Positions 32,205-41,570 are shown, counted from the first letter of the stretch. The stretch is DNA of 64,000 nt from Pseudophaeobacter profundi (GCF_029697505.1 NZ_JARJEF010000001.1:558001-622000), one strand, 5' to 3'. The notes: generated by a model not told the origin, from the sequence alone. Numbers and translations are program-made.

Positions 32205-33443
32205 ATGAGCAGTGAAGTGCCGCAAACAGAAACCCCTGCCATTGTCGCCTGCACCATCAGCCGCGACGTGCAGAACTTTGACCTCTTGATTGAAGACATG
32301 GAAGCGGCCCTGGGCGAGGCCTGGGGCGATCTGGGCTTTAACGAAACCCTGGCCTTCTTTGCCCAACCCGAAGCCGAAACCCTTGAATTTGTAGCCCTGG
32401 CGATGGATGGCGAAGACGAAGCCAACCTGGCCCAGATGGGAGAGATCATCAGCCAGGCCAAGGCGCGCGACATCAAGGTAATCCTGATCGCCGAAGAAGT
32501 CAGCCCCGCGGCATTGCATACCCTGCTGCGCCAGGGGGCTGATGAATTCATCCCCTACCCGCTGCCCGAACGCGAATTACAGGCGGCAATTGACCGGCTG
32601 AGCACACCTGAACCAGAGCCCGTCGCCGCAAGCACCCTGCACCCATTGCAGGAAAACTCCCGCCGTGAAGGCGCGGTGATCGTTTGCCACGGGCTGGCCG
32701 GAGGCACCGGTTCGACCACCCTGGCCGTGAATCTCGCTTGGGAACTGGCAGAGATCAGCACACAGAAATCGCCTTCGGTCTGCCTGTTGGATTTCGACAT
32801 GCAGCAGGGGTCTGTCTCTACCTATCTGGACCTGCCCCGCCGAGAGGTGGTGATGGAGATGTTCAACGAAACCGAGAACATGGATGCCGAAATGTTTGGC
32901 CAGGCCCTGTTGCCGTTTCAGGAAAAACTGCAGGTGCTGACCGCACCCAGCGAAATGATCCCGCTTGAATTCATCACGGTTGAAGATGTGGAACGCGTGG
33001 TGGAAATGGCCCGCAGCCATTTTGATTTTGTCATCATTGATATGCCTCATACGCTGGTGCAATGGTCTGAAACCATCCTGCAAATGGCGCATGTGTATTT
33101 CGCCCTGATCGAGCTGGACATGCGCTCTGCCCAGAACGCGCTGCGGCTAAAACGGGCGCTGCAATCCGAAGGCCTACCTTTTGACAAGCTGCGCTTTGCC
33201 CTGAACCGGGCGCCAAAGTTCACCGATCTCAGCGGTAAAAGCCGCGTCAAACGGATGGCCGAAAGCCTGGACATTGCCATTGATCTGCAGCTGCCAGATG
33301 GCGGTAAGCCCATCGCCCAAAGCTGCGATCACGGGCTGCCACTGGCCATGTCCAACGCCAAGAACCCCCTGCGCAAAGAAATCGCCAAATTGGCGCGCTC
33401 TCTGCATGATCTGGGGGCCAGTGAGGCCGAGGCCGCCGCCTAG
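32205..33443 (+). CDS. cpaE: CpaE/TadZ pilus localisation ATPase
   Basis: 412 residues from the ATG at 32205, eight bases after AGAGGA; ATGs at 32196 and 32199 overlap that site. An N-terminal receiver-like domain (about 10-130) precedes a MinD/ParA-type ATPase domain (about 150-400). The Walker A region reads CHGLAGGTGSTTLAVNLA (161-177), lacking the signature and P-loop lysines, as in TadZ proteins that bind but poorly hydrolyse ATP. LLDFDMQQGSVSTYLDL is the switch region. TadZ marks the cell pole where the pilus is built. It precedes cpaF by 44 bases. Confidence 0.93.
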   Translation: MSSEVPQTETPAIVACTISRDVQNFDLLIEDMEAALGEAWGDLGFNETLAFFAQPEAETLEFVALAMDGEDEANLAQMGEIISQAKARDIKVILIAEEVSPAALHTLLRQGADEFIPYPLPERELQAAIDRLSTPEPEPVAASTLHPLQENSRREGAVIVCHGLAGGTGSTTLAVNLAWELAEISTQKSPSVCLLDFDMQQGSVSTYLDLPRREVVMEMFNETENMDAEMFGQALLPFQEKLQVLTAPSEMIPLEFITVEDVERVVEMARSHFDFVIIDMPHTLVQWSETILQMAHVYFALIELDMRSAQNALRLKRALQSEGLPFDKLRFALNRAPKFTDLSGKSRVKRMAESLDIAIDLQLPDGGKPIAQSCDHGLPLAMSNAKNPLRKEIAKLARSLHDLGASEAEAAA

Positions 33444-33487
33444 TTTCGAACCTCTGAAACGTCATAGAGCAACCTTGGGGGTCTCTC

Positions 33488-34936
33488 ATGTTTTCCAAAT
33501 ACAAGAAGCCAGTCACCAAACCAAAAGCAGAAATCGCCAAACCAGCGGCCCTAGCTGCCGCAGCCCCCGTGCCTGCCGCCAAGCCGAGCGCAAGCCTGCG
33601 CCGCCCCACAACCGCGCGCATAGCCGCCGAGGCCACAGCCCAGGACAAAGAGCGCAAACGCCAGGAGAGACTGAGCGACATCAAGGTTCAGCTGCACCGC
33701 GATCTGCTGGAAAACCTCAATCTGGCAGCCCTGGAAACCGCCCCGGAAGCGGAATTGCGCGGCGAGATATCGGCCATCGCCTCAGAGCTGCTCGAGGAAA
33801 AGGGCATTGTGCTCAACCGCGAAGACCGCATGACCCTGAACAAGGAACTCTACGACGAGGTGACCGGCCTTGGCCCGCTAGAGACCCTGCTGCAGGATGA
33901 CACGGTCAGCGATATTCTTGTCAATGGTCCGCATCAGATCTTTATCGAGCGCAGCGGTAAACTGCAGTTGAGCAATATCGCCTTCAAGGATGAAAAGCAC
34001 CTGATGCGGATCATCGACAAGATCGTCTCGGCCGTTGGCCGCCGGGTCGATGAAAGCAACCCTTATGTCGATGCCCGCCTTGCCGATGGCTCGCGTTTCA
34101 ACGCCATGGTTCCCCCGGTTGCGGTGGATGGTTCGCTGGTGTCGATCCGAAAGTTCAAAAAGGACAAACTCGGCATTGATGATCTGGTTGAATTTGGCGC
34201 CTTCACAGAAGAAATGGCCGCCTACCTCCAGGCGGCGGTCTCCACCCGGCTCAACGTGATCGTCTCGGGCGGGACCGGTTCTGGTAAAACCACCACGTTG
34301 AACGCGCTATCCTCGTTTATCGATAATTCCGAACGTATCCTCACCATCGAAGACACCGCCGAACTGCAGCTGCAACAGACCCATGTGGGCCGGATGGAAA
34401 GCCGCCCACCCAATGTGGAAGGCAAAGGCGAAGTTTCCCCGCGTGACTGTCTGAAAAACGCCCTGCGGATGCGGCCTGATCGCATCATCGTCGGTGAAAC
34501 CCGTGGCGAAGAAGTCATCGACATGCTGCAGGCGATGAACACTGGCCACGATGGGTCGATGACCACCATTCACGCCAACTCGGCGCGCGATGGGATTTCA
34601 CGACTGGAAAACATGATCGCCATGGCCGGCATGGAGATGCCAATCAAGGCAGTCCGCAGCCAGATCTCTTCAGCGGTAAACGTGATTGTACAGGCCTCGC
34701 GCCTGCAGGATGGCTCTCGCCGCATGACGTCGATCACCGAAATCACCGGCATGGAAGGCGATGTAATCTCCATGCAAGAGCTGTTCCGCTTTCAGCGCGT
34801 AGGCCTGACCCCCGACAACAAGATTATTGGCCATTTCACCGCCAGCGGTGTGCGCAGCCACTATTCCGAGCGCTTCCGCCTCTGGGGCTATGATCTGCCG
34901 CCGTCGATCTACGAACCCAGCCAAGTGGAGGTCTGA
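33488..34936 (+). CDS. cpaF: Flp pilus assembly ATPase CpaF/TadA
   Basis: 482 residues, ATG start. A Lys/Ala/Pro-rich N-terminal stretch (about 1-60) precedes the secretion-ATPase fold. Walker A is SGGTGSGKTTTLNAL near residue 258-272; the Asp box and Walker B follow (RMRPDRIIVGETRGEEVIDMLQAMNTGHDGSMTTIHANS), with the His of the His box. It hydrolyses ATP to power both extension and retraction of the pilus. Next gene tadB begins two bases after the stop. Confidence 0.97.
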   Translation: MFSKYKKPVTKPKAEIAKPAALAAAAPVPAAKPSASLRRPTTARIAAEATAQDKERKRQERLSDIKVQLHRDLLENLNLAALETAPEAELRGEISAIASELLEEKGIVLNREDRMTLNKELYDEVTGLGPLETLLQDDTVSDILVNGPHQIFIERSGKLQLSNIAFKDEKHLMRIIDKIVSAVGRRVDESNPYVDARLADGSRFNAMVPPVAVDGSLVSIRKFKKDKLGIDDLVEFGAFTEEMAAYLQAAVSTRLNVIVSGGTGSGKTTTLNALSSFIDNSERILTIEDTAELQLQQTHVGRMESRPPNVEGKGEVSPRDCLKNALRMRPDRIIVGETRGEEVIDMLQAMNTGHDGSMTTIHANSARDGISRLENMIAMAGMEMPIKAVRSQISSAVNVIVQASRLQDGSRRMTSITEITGMEGDVISMQELFRFQRVGLTPDNKIIGHFTASGVRSHYSERFRLWGYDLPPSIYEPSQVEV

Positions 34937-34938
34937 AC

Positions 34939-35907
34939 ATGCAACTGAGTGCAGAGCCGGTCATCTATCTATTGATCTTTGTTGGGGTGGTGGTGCTGGT
35001 CGAAGGCATCTACCTGGTTGCCTTTGGCAAATCCATCCGGCTGAACAGCCAGGTCAACCGTCGCCTTGAAATGATGGAAAAGGGCAGTTCCCGTCAACAG
35101 GTACTGGAGCAGCTGCGCAAAGAGATGGGGCAACATGGGAAATCCAAGACCATCCCGCTCTACTCTTTGCTGGCGGAACGGGCACAGAAGGCGGCAATTG
35201 CCTTTAGTCCCAAGCAATTGATGCTGATCATGGCGGGCCTTGCCACCTTTGCCTTTATCGGGCTGAGCATCGGCACCGGCACCCCCCTGCCCGCGCGGAT
35301 CCTGGCCGCGATTGTCATCGGCATTGGCGGTGTGTTCTTCTGGGTCAACAAAAAAGCCGCTAAACGCATGAGCATGATCGAAGAGCAACTGCCCGATGCG
35401 GTTGAGCTGATGGTGCGCAGCCTGCGTGTCGGCCATCCGTTCAATTCGACTGTGCAGATCGTCGCCAATGAGATCGAAGACCCGCTGGCCACCGAATTTG
35501 GCATCATCGCAGATGAAAGCACCTATGGCCGCGATATTGGCGAAGCCCTGAAGGAAATGGCCGAACGACTTGATATTCAGGATCTGCGGTTTTTGTCGGT
35601 GGCGGTGACCATCCAGCAGCAATCAGGCGGCAACCTGGCCGAAGTGCTGGCCGGCCTGGCCAAGGTGATCCGGGCACGATTCCGCCTGTTTCGCCGGGTC
35701 AAGGCGATCACGGCCGAGGCCCAGTGGTCAGGAAAATTCCTGTCTGCCTTTCCCTTGCTGGCGCTGATTGGCACCCTGGTCAAGGATCCACACTACTATG
35801 ACGGCGTCATGGATCACCCCTGGTTCATTCCTGCCTGTTTCTTTGTTGGGATCATGCTAACGGTCAATCTGTTTGTCATGCGCGTCCTGACCAACATCAA
35901 GGTATGA
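34939..35907 (+). CDS. tadB: Flp pilus inner-membrane platform protein TadB
   Basis: 322 residues, ATG start with TGGAGG upstream. Hydrophobic segments at about 8-27, 92-112 (two close helices) and near the C-terminus (about 273-315). The type II secretion F domain is seen in EEQLPDAVELMVRSLRVGHPFNSTVQIVANEI and LSVAVTIQQQSGGNLAEVLAGLAKVIR. With TadC it forms the inner-membrane platform on which CpaF acts. TadC follows ten bases later. Confidence 0.95.
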   Translation: MQLSAEPVIYLLIFVGVVVLVEGIYLVAFGKSIRLNSQVNRRLEMMEKGSSRQQVLEQLRKEMGQHGKSKTIPLYSLLAERAQKAAIAFSPKQLMLIMAGLATFAFIGLSIGTGTPLPARILAAIVIGIGGVFFWVNKKAAKRMSMIEEQLPDAVELMVRSLRVGHPFNSTVQIVANEIEDPLATEFGIIADESTYGRDIGEALKEMAERLDIQDLRFLSVAVTIQQQSGGNLAEVLAGLAKVIRARFRLFRRVKAITAEAQWSGKFLSAFPLLALIGTLVKDPHYYDGVMDHPWFIPACFFVGIMLTVNLFVMRVLTNIKV

Positions 35908-35917
35908 GGAGCACGAC

Positions 35918-36898
35918 ATGAGCATCCTGACCACAATAGAAACATTCCTGACCGACCAATTTGGCGCCTTTGGCCCGCTTTTGGTACTGGGGGTGCTGGG
36001 CGTGTTTATGGTTCTGCTGGCCGTTCTTTTGCTGCTGAACCAGCCAGAAGATCCACTCAGCAAGCTGCAGCGCGAGATAGCCCCCGGCCCCAGCAACAAG
36101 CCGCAAACAGAGCGCCTGCGCCAAAAAAACCGCAACGAGCAGTTGCAAAAATTTGCCAGCTTCCTGGAACCACAAAACGCCGAAGAGCTCTCAGCGATGG
36201 AGTTGAAGCTGCGCCAGGCGGGCTATGCCTCCAAGGATGCAGTACGGGTGTTTCACTTTGCCCAGATGGCCTTGGGGTTGCTTGGCCTGGCAGCCGGGCT
36301 ATTCTATGTCTATGTGCTGAACGCCGATTTCAAATTCGACACCCAGGCCATGGTGTTGCGGATCATTGGCCCCGGTGGTGCGGGCTATCTGCTGCCAAAA
36401 TACTGGGTCACCCGCCGCATTGCCGAGCGCAAGGAAGAAATCGAATCCGGTTTCCCGGATTCGCTTGATATGATGCTGGTCTGCGTTGAAGCCGGTCAAT
36501 CACTGGATCAATCCATCGTGCGCGTTGCGTCTGAATTGCAGGCCTCCTACCCGCAGCTGGCCTTTGAATTTGAAATTGTCGCCCAGGAAATGAAGGCCGG
36601 CAAGGACAAGGAAAAGGTGCTGCGCGACATGGGCACCCGCTGTGGGGTGCAGGATATTTCCTCTTTTGTGACCGTGATGATCCAATCTGCGGCCTTTGGG
36701 ACCTCGATCGCCGAAGCGCTGCGGGTCTATGCCGCCGAAATGCGAGATAAACGAGTCATGCGCGCCGAAGAGGCCGCAAATAAGTTGCCAGTGAAGATGA
36801 CCATCGCCACAATGATGCTGACGGTGCCGCCGCTGCTGATAATCCTCGTTGGTCCGTCGATGCAAAACATTGCGAATATGGGCAACACTGGCAACTGA
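35918..36898 (+). CDS. tadC: Flp pilus inner-membrane platform protein TadC
   Basis: 326 residues, ATG start with GAGGA upstream. One N-terminal helix (about 18-42), two helices at about 112-150 and one at the C-terminus. Type II secretion F domain: FPDSLDMMLVCVEAGQSLDQSIVRVASELQASYPQLAFE and MIQSAAFGTSIAEALRVYAAEMR. It pairs with TadB. Its stop overlaps the next start (TGATG), so the TPR gene is coupled to it. Confidence 0.95.
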   Translation: MSILTTIETFLTDQFGAFGPLLVLGVLGVFMVLLAVLLLLNQPEDPLSKLQREIAPGPSNKPQTERLRQKNRNEQLQKFASFLEPQNAEELSAMELKLRQAGYASKDAVRVFHFAQMALGLLGLAAGLFYVYVLNADFKFDTQAMVLRIIGPGGAGYLLPKYWVTRRIAERKEEIESGFPDSLDMMLVCVEAGQSLDQSIVRVASELQASYPQLAFEFEIVAQEMKAGKDKEKVLRDMGTRCGVQDISSFVTVMIQSAAFGTSIAEALRVYAAEMRDKRVMRAEEAANKLPVKMTIATMMLTVPPLLIILVGPSMQNIANMGNTGN

Positions 36899-37509
36899 TG
36901 ATGACGACATTCAAACGGATCTTTTCCGTTTTCCGATATGGACCGCGCACTGCCGCCCTTGCTTTCTGCTGGGTGGCAGTTGGCTGTTCTCCATCTGCAA
37001 TTTCCGAAAACACCTCTGGCACCTGGGCCCCGGGCGTCGACACCCGGCAAGAGGGCGAAGATCCGCTGGTGGTGGGGCATCGCCTGATGGCGGCGGAAGA
37101 ATACGAACTGGCCCTGGATGCGTTTATGCGGGCCACGCTGGACCACGGGCTGACGCCGGAAATCCTGTCCAGCCTCGGCTCTGCCAACCTTGGGCTTCGG
37201 CGGTTGGGTCAGGCCGAAGACCTGCTGCGGCGCGCCATCAAAGCCGCCCCTGACTGGGCTGCCCCGCACAATAATCTGGGTGTCGTGCTGCTTGAACGCG
37301 GCAAAACCCCCGAGGCGGTGCAAATTCTCAAGCGCGCCTATGCGCTCGACAATGGCGAAAGTGACGCAATTCGGGATAATTTGCGCATGGCCCTCGAAAA
37401 ATTTGAAAATACCCCCCATACTGGGCCGCAAAGCACAGAAAGCAACATCTATAAGTTGGTGCAACAGGGCGGGGGAAGCTACGCAATTCGCAAAACCCCC
37501 GATCTCTAG
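36898..37509 (+). CDS. TadD-like TPR protein (first copy)
   Basis: 203 residues, ATGATG start overlapping the tadC stop. The first hydrophobic stretch (about 18-30, TAALAFCWVAVGC) ends at a lipobox-like VAVGC, so a lipoprotein is likely. Residues ~60-165 form two to three tetratricopeptide repeats (RLMAAEEYELALDAFMRAT, SSLGSANLGLRRLGQAEDLLRRAIK, AAPDWAAPHNNLGVVLLERGK). In tad systems TadD is an outer-membrane-associated TPR lipoprotein needed for pilus export. A second such gene follows. Confidence 0.85.
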   Translation: MMTTFKRIFSVFRYGPRTAALAFCWVAVGCSPSAISENTSGTWAPGVDTRQEGEDPLVVGHRLMAAEEYELALDAFMRATLDHGLTPEILSSLGSANLGLRRLGQAEDLLRRAIKAAPDWAAPHNNLGVVLLERGKTPEAVQILKRAYALDNGESDAIRDNLRMALEKFENTPHTGPQSTESNIYKLVQQGGGSYAIRKTPDL

Positions 37510-37534
37510 AGGCAGAGCAGCAAAGGGACGCAAA

Positions 37535-38383
37535 ATGCGCCATGTATTTCTAACATCTGCATGTCTGGCAGGCGCACTGGCGCTGTCGGCCTGCGAGAAA
37601 GATGCGGATGAAACCGTTGAACGCGCCTTTCAGGACGTCAATGTCATTGACGAAAGCAACCTCAACGACGTGATGATGACGGTGGCTGATCCCAATCAGG
37701 CGGTGAATTACTTCCGCGACACCGTCAAGGACAGCCCCGACAGGATCGATCTGCAGCGCGGCCTGGCCATTTCGTTAATCCGCGCCAAGCGCAACACCGA
37801 AGCCGTCGCGGCCTGGAAAAAAGTGGTCGCTCTGCCAGAGGCAAACAACGATGATCATCTCGGTCTGGCCGATGCCCAGATCCGCACCGGCGACTGGGAA
37901 GGCGCCAAGGTCGCACTGAACGCCATTCCGCCCACCCATGAAACCTACCAACGCTATCGCCTGGAAGCCATGGTGGCAGATGCCAATGAGGATTGGAAAC
38001 GCGCCGACAGTTTTTATGAAATCGCCGCAGGCCTGACCACCAGCCCCGCCAAGATCATGAACAACTGGGGATACTCCAAGCTGACCCGCGGCGACTACCG
38101 CGAGGCAGAGCGGCTGTTTGGCGAAGCCATCCATCAGGATCAAAGCCTGTTTACCGCAAAGAACAATCTGGTTCTGGCCCGCGGCGCACAGCGCAACTAT
38201 GATCTGCCGGTGATGTCCATGACCCAGACCGAACAGGCCAAGTTGCTGCATACGCTGGCGCTTGCAGCGGTCAAACAGGGCGATGTAAAGACAGGCGAAG
38301 GCCTGCTGCGTCAGGCCGTGGCCACCCACCCGCAGCACTTTGAGGCCGCAGCCAAGGCGTTGGACGCCCTGGAGAACAGCTGA
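37535..38383 (+). CDS. TadD-like TPR lipoprotein (second copy)
   Basis: 282 residues from the ATG at 37535 (MRHVFLTSACLAGALALSAC) with AAAGGGA upstream. The signal peptide ends at a clear lipobox LSAC near residue 20. TPR units are spread over about 60-270 (for example LQRGLAISLIRAKRNTEAVAAWKKV, NNWGYSKLTRGDYREAERLFGEAI). With the first copy it would form or replace the classical TadD. It is followed two bases after the stop by the prepilin peptidase gene. Confidence 0.88.
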   Translation: MRHVFLTSACLAGALALSACEKDADETVERAFQDVNVIDESNLNDVMMTVADPNQAVNYFRDTVKDSPDRIDLQRGLAISLIRAKRNTEAVAAWKKVVALPEANNDDHLGLADAQIRTGDWEGAKVALNAIPPTHETYQRYRLEAMVADANEDWKRADSFYEIAAGLTTSPAKIMNNWGYSKLTRGDYREAERLFGEAIHQDQSLFTAKNNLVLARGAQRNYDLPVMSMTQTEQAKLLHTLALAAVKQGDVKTGEGLLRQAVATHPQHFEAAAKALDALENS

Positions 38384-38385
38384 TC

Positions 38386-38892
38386 ATGGTGGGGCTTGTC
38401 GGCTCGGCCGAGGTTGCCCGCTGGTTCCTGCCCTTTGTGCTGCCGCTGTGTTTCGCGGCCGCCTATACCGACCTGAGCATGATGCGCATCCCCAACTGGA
38501 TCAATGACAGCCTCGGCGCAGTCTATGTGATCCTTGGGCTGTTCATCATGCCGACTTGGGCTGACTATGGCTGGCAACTGCTGCACCTGCCGATTGGCGT
38601 GGCGCTGGGGTTTGTGTTCTTTTCCGCCGGGGTCATGGGGGCTGGGGATGCCAAATTCATCGGCGCGGCTGCGCCGCTGGTTGTCCTTGCAGACCTCCCT
38701 GCTCTGGTGATGATTTACTCTGCCAACCTGCTGGCCGCCTTTGCCACCCATCGCCTGACAAAATTTACCCCCCTGCGCAGCCTCGCACCCAGTTGGAGCA
38801 GCTGGAACGTCGGCAAGAAATTCCCCATGGGCTTTAGCCTTGGTGGGACCTTGGCCATCTATCTGATACTGGTGGCCTGTTTCGGGCGCTGA
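38386..38892 (+). CDS. cpaA: prepilin peptidase CpaA/TadV (A24 family)
   Basis: 168 residues, ATG start with GGAGAA upstream. Four to five membrane helices. Both catalytic aspartates of the A24 family are present: D29 in AAAYTDLSMMRIPNW and D88 in MGAGDAKFIG. It cleaves the short basic leaders of Flp pilins and pseudopilins at the inner membrane; there is no methylase domain, as usual for TadV. Substrates nearby are the two AVTVDW pilins. Confidence 0.94.
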   Translation: MVGLVGSAEVARWFLPFVLPLCFAAAYTDLSMMRIPNWINDSLGAVYVILGLFIMPTWADYGWQLLHLPIGVALGFVFFSAGVMGAGDAKFIGAAAPLVVLADLPALVMIYSANLLAAFATHRLTKFTPLRSLAPSWSSWNVGKKFPMGFSLGGTLAIYLILVACFGR

Positions 38893-39114
38893 AGGCGATT
38901 TTTAACGGCGGCGATCCCCGATGACAAACCTCAGGCTGGGGCAGAAATCGCCCATTGCCGCCAATCCATTTCAAATTCGCCGCAGCCTATCGTCAAAATG
39001 CTATGGCTTTGCCTCAGTCTTGCCGCAGTGCTGAATAGACTGTTGCCCACGCCTGCCCGCAGCTTTTAAGCGGAACGGCCCTACCGGAATGCCAACAACA
39101 GCAGGCCCTTTACG

Positions 39115-40422
39115 ATGAATATGCACGACAGCCCCGTAACGGCCCCCCCCGCCCCCAAGGGCTTGGCGCAGATGCAACTTCCCATCGTGATGATGCGGGA
39201 TATCCTGCTGAAAACGATCTACCGCAAAAACGTCAATGTCGTCAGCGAAGTGGCCGAGGCCATTTGCTTGCCAATCCCCGTTACCCAAGAGCTGATCGAC
39301 CTGGCCCGCGAACAAAAACTGCTGCAGGCAACAGGTACGCTCAACGCTAACAGCGGCAATGAGATGGGCTATCAGCTGACGGATGCGGGCAAATCGCGGG
39401 CGCAGGATGCGCTGAGCCAGTCTGAATACTTTGGTGCCATGCCAGTGCCTCTGGCGGTCTACCGTGAGCAGATCGAACGCCAATCGATCCGCAATATCAT
39501 GGTCACCCGCGCGCAGCTGGTCAGTGCCATGGGCTATCTGGTGTTGCCGGACAGCCTGCTTGATCATCTGGGGCCGGCAGTCAGCGCCGGGCGCTCCATC
39601 CTGATGTATGGCCCTCCAGGCAACGGTAAATCCTCAATTTCAAACGGTATTCGCGATGCTCTGGGCGATCATGTCTATGTGCCGCGGGCGATTGAATATG
39701 CCGGGCAGGTGATTACCGTCTATGACCCGATCGTACACAGCCTGATAGAGGAAGCCCCCGAGGACCCCACCGCCCTGCGCCGCCCGAAACGGTTCGACAG
39801 CCGCTATGTGAAATGCGAACGCCCGACGGTCATCACCGGCGGCGAGCTGTCGCTGGACATGCTTGATCTGGTCTACAACCCTACCGCGCGCACCTATCAG
39901 GCACCACTGCAGCTGAAATCAACCGGCGGCATCTTCATCGTTGATGACCTTGGGCGGCAGGCAGAGCCCCCCCAATCGCTGGTCAACCGCTGGATTGTGC
40001 CGCTGGAAGAAAACAAGGACATCCTGGCCCTTCAATCCGGGGAAAAGTTTGAGGTCCCCTTTGACACGCTGGTGATCTTTTCCACCAACTTTCACCCCAA
40101 TGAGATCTTTGACCAAGCGGCGCTGCGGCGGATCTTTTTCAAGATCAAGATCGACGGGCCGAACCAGGAAAACTTTCTCAAGATCTTTGCCATGGTCGCA
40201 CGCAAGCGGCGCATGCCGTTGAACGAAGGCGCGCTGGTGCATCTGCTGAAAGCAAAGTACCCGACAATCGACAACATCTATGCCAATTATCAGCCGATCT
40301 TTCTCATCGACCAGATGATCGCCATCTGCGAATTCGAAGGTATCCCCTATCAAATGACCCCCGAACTGATCGACCGCGCCTGGGCCAATATGTTTGTCAA
40401 GGACGAGCATATCGTGAAGTAG
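39115..40422 (+). CDS. AAA+ ATPase adjoining the tad locus, function unknown
   Basis: 435 residues, start ATGAATATG (39115 or 39121). N-terminal ~100 residues look like a winged helix (VVSEVAEAICLPIPVTQELIDLAREQKLL, then YQLTDAGKSRAQD). The AAA+ core shows Walker A YGPPGNGKSS (165-174), Walker B IFIVDDLGRQ, and sensor motif DTLVIFSTNFHPNEIFDQAALRRIFFKI. Between them is an insert with VKCERPTVITGGELSLDMLDL. It is not a known Tad component. The gene lies 222 bases after cpaA on the same strand; in Roseobacters, as I recall, a similar ATPase often accompanies tad genes. A MoxR- or transport-like chaperone role is possible. Confidence 0.75.
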   Translation: MNMHDSPVTAPPAPKGLAQMQLPIVMMRDILLKTIYRKNVNVVSEVAEAICLPIPVTQELIDLAREQKLLQATGTLNANSGNEMGYQLTDAGKSRAQDALSQSEYFGAMPVPLAVYREQIERQSIRNIMVTRAQLVSAMGYLVLPDSLLDHLGPAVSAGRSILMYGPPGNGKSSISNGIRDALGDHVYVPRAIEYAGQVITVYDPIVHSLIEEAPEDPTALRRPKRFDSRYVKCERPTVITGGELSLDMLDLVYNPTARTYQAPLQLKSTGGIFIVDDLGRQAEPPQSLVNRWIVPLEENKDILALQSGEKFEVPFDTLVIFSTNFHPNEIFDQAALRRIFFKIKIDGPNQENFLKIFAMVARKRRMPLNEGALVHLLKAKYPTIDNIYANYQPIFLIDQMIAICEFEGIPYQMTPELIDRAWANMFVKDEHIVK

Positions 40423-40423
40423 A

Positions 40424-40493
40424 GGTGCCGACCCGTTCTTACATCAGGCCGCAGCCCTGGGCGGCGGGTTTGTAGCTACGACTGATCGGCACC
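40424..40493 (+). other. 8-bp inverted repeat after the AAA+ gene
   Basis: GGTGCCGA (40424-40431), two bases after the stop, pairs with TCGGCACC (40486-40493). A GGCCGC...GCGGC sub-stem lies inside the 54-base loop. It could be a 3' RNA fold or a terminator without a T-run. Confidence 0.4.
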
Positions 40494-40582
40494 GCCGTAG
40501 CATCCACCATATGCAAAAATCACCGCCCCTTTTGCCGCTGATGTCGCAGCACCCGGCCCTGTGCAACAGCGGGCACAATAAA

Positions 40583-40602
40583 GGCCCCCAAAAATGGGGG
40601 CC
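40583..40602 (-). terminator. terminator after folD
   Basis: GGCCCCC (40583-40589) pairs with GGGGGCC (40596-40602) around AAAAAT; on the minus strand the stem is followed by TTTATTG. It lies 30 bases past the folD stop. Confidence 0.75.
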
Positions 40603-40632
40603 CTGTTCAATCGCAACCTGCCGTGGCCAGGA

Positions 40633-41535
40633 TCAGGCCGTCAGGCCTTCGGGCTCTGCCAGACCATTCGCGCGGCAGCAAGCCGTGACCGTATTTGCCA
40701 GCAAGCAGGCAATGGTCATCGGGCCCACACCACCGGGAACCGGCGTAATGGCTCCTGCGCGCTCTGAACAGCTGGCAAAATCAACGTCGCCTACCAGTTT
40801 CATCTTGCCTTCACCTTTTTCAGGTGCCGGGATGCGGTTGATGCCGACGTCAATTACCGTGGCACCTTCCTTGATCCAGTCGCCGGGCACCATTTCCGGG
40901 CGACCAACGGCAGCAATCACGATATCGGCGCGGCGCACGACGTCAGGTAGGTCCTTGGTGCGGCTGTGCGCAATGGTCACGGTGCAGCTTTCGCGGATCA
41001 GCAGCTGAGCCATCGGCTTGCCCACAAGGTTCGAGCGGCCAACAACAACGGCATCCAGACCCGACAAAGACCCTAGCTGGTCGCGCAGCAGCATCAGGCA
41101 GCCCAGCGGGGTACAGGACACCATGGCTTTCTGACCAGAGGCCAGCAGACCGGCGTTGACCACATGCAGGCCATCGACATCCTTGCTCGGATCAATCCGC
41201 GAAACAATTTCAGTTTCGCTCAGGTGATCGGGCACCGGGAACTGAACCAGAATGCCGTGCACAGCGGGATCGGTGTTCAGCTGGTCGATCAGGGTGTAAA
41301 GCTCCTCCTTGGAGACATCTGCAGGCAGCTTGTGCTCGAAGGAGTTCATGCCGACTTCCACAGTCTGCTGCCCCTTGGAACGGACATAGACCTGGCTTGC
41401 GGGATCTTCACCCACCAAGACCACGGCGAGGCCCGGGGTGATGCCGTTCTCGTCTTTCAGACGCGCCACGTGGCCTGCCACTTTGTCGCGCACAGTTGCG
41501 GCAAAAGCTCTGCCGTCGATGATGTTTGCTGCCAT
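40633..41535 (-). CDS. folD: bifunctional methylenetetrahydrofolate dehydrogenase/cyclohydrolase
   Basis: 300 residues from the ATG at 41535 ([20 protein letters not shown]) with GGAAG upstream. It interconverts methylene-, methenyl- and 10-formyl-THF with NADP. Family motifs are the active-site lysine region [17 protein letters not shown] (Tyr-X3-Lys), [23 protein letters not shown], and the nucleotide loop [17 protein letters not shown]. The C-terminal segment [18 protein letters not shown] is complete. It works with Fhs encoded just upstream. Chorismate mutase gene lies between them. Confidence 0.97.
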   Translation of the reverse strand: MAANIIDGRAFAATVRDKVAGHVARLKDENGITPGLAVVLVGEDPASQVYVRSKGQQTVEVGMNSFEHKLPADVSKEELYTLIDQLNTDPAVHGILVQFPVPDHLSETEIVSRIDPSKDVDGLHVVNAGLLASGQKAMVSCTPLGCLMLLRDQLGSLSGLDAVVVGRSNLVGKPMAQLLIRESCTVTIAHSRTKDLPDVVRRADIVIAAVGRPEMVPGDWIKEGATVIDVGINRIPAPEKGEGKMKLVGDVDFASCSERAGAITPVPGGVGPMTIACLLANTVTACCRANGLAEPEGLTA

Positions 41536-41570
41536 TGCTTTCTTCCTTTCGACACGGGCCTGCAGCCCGA

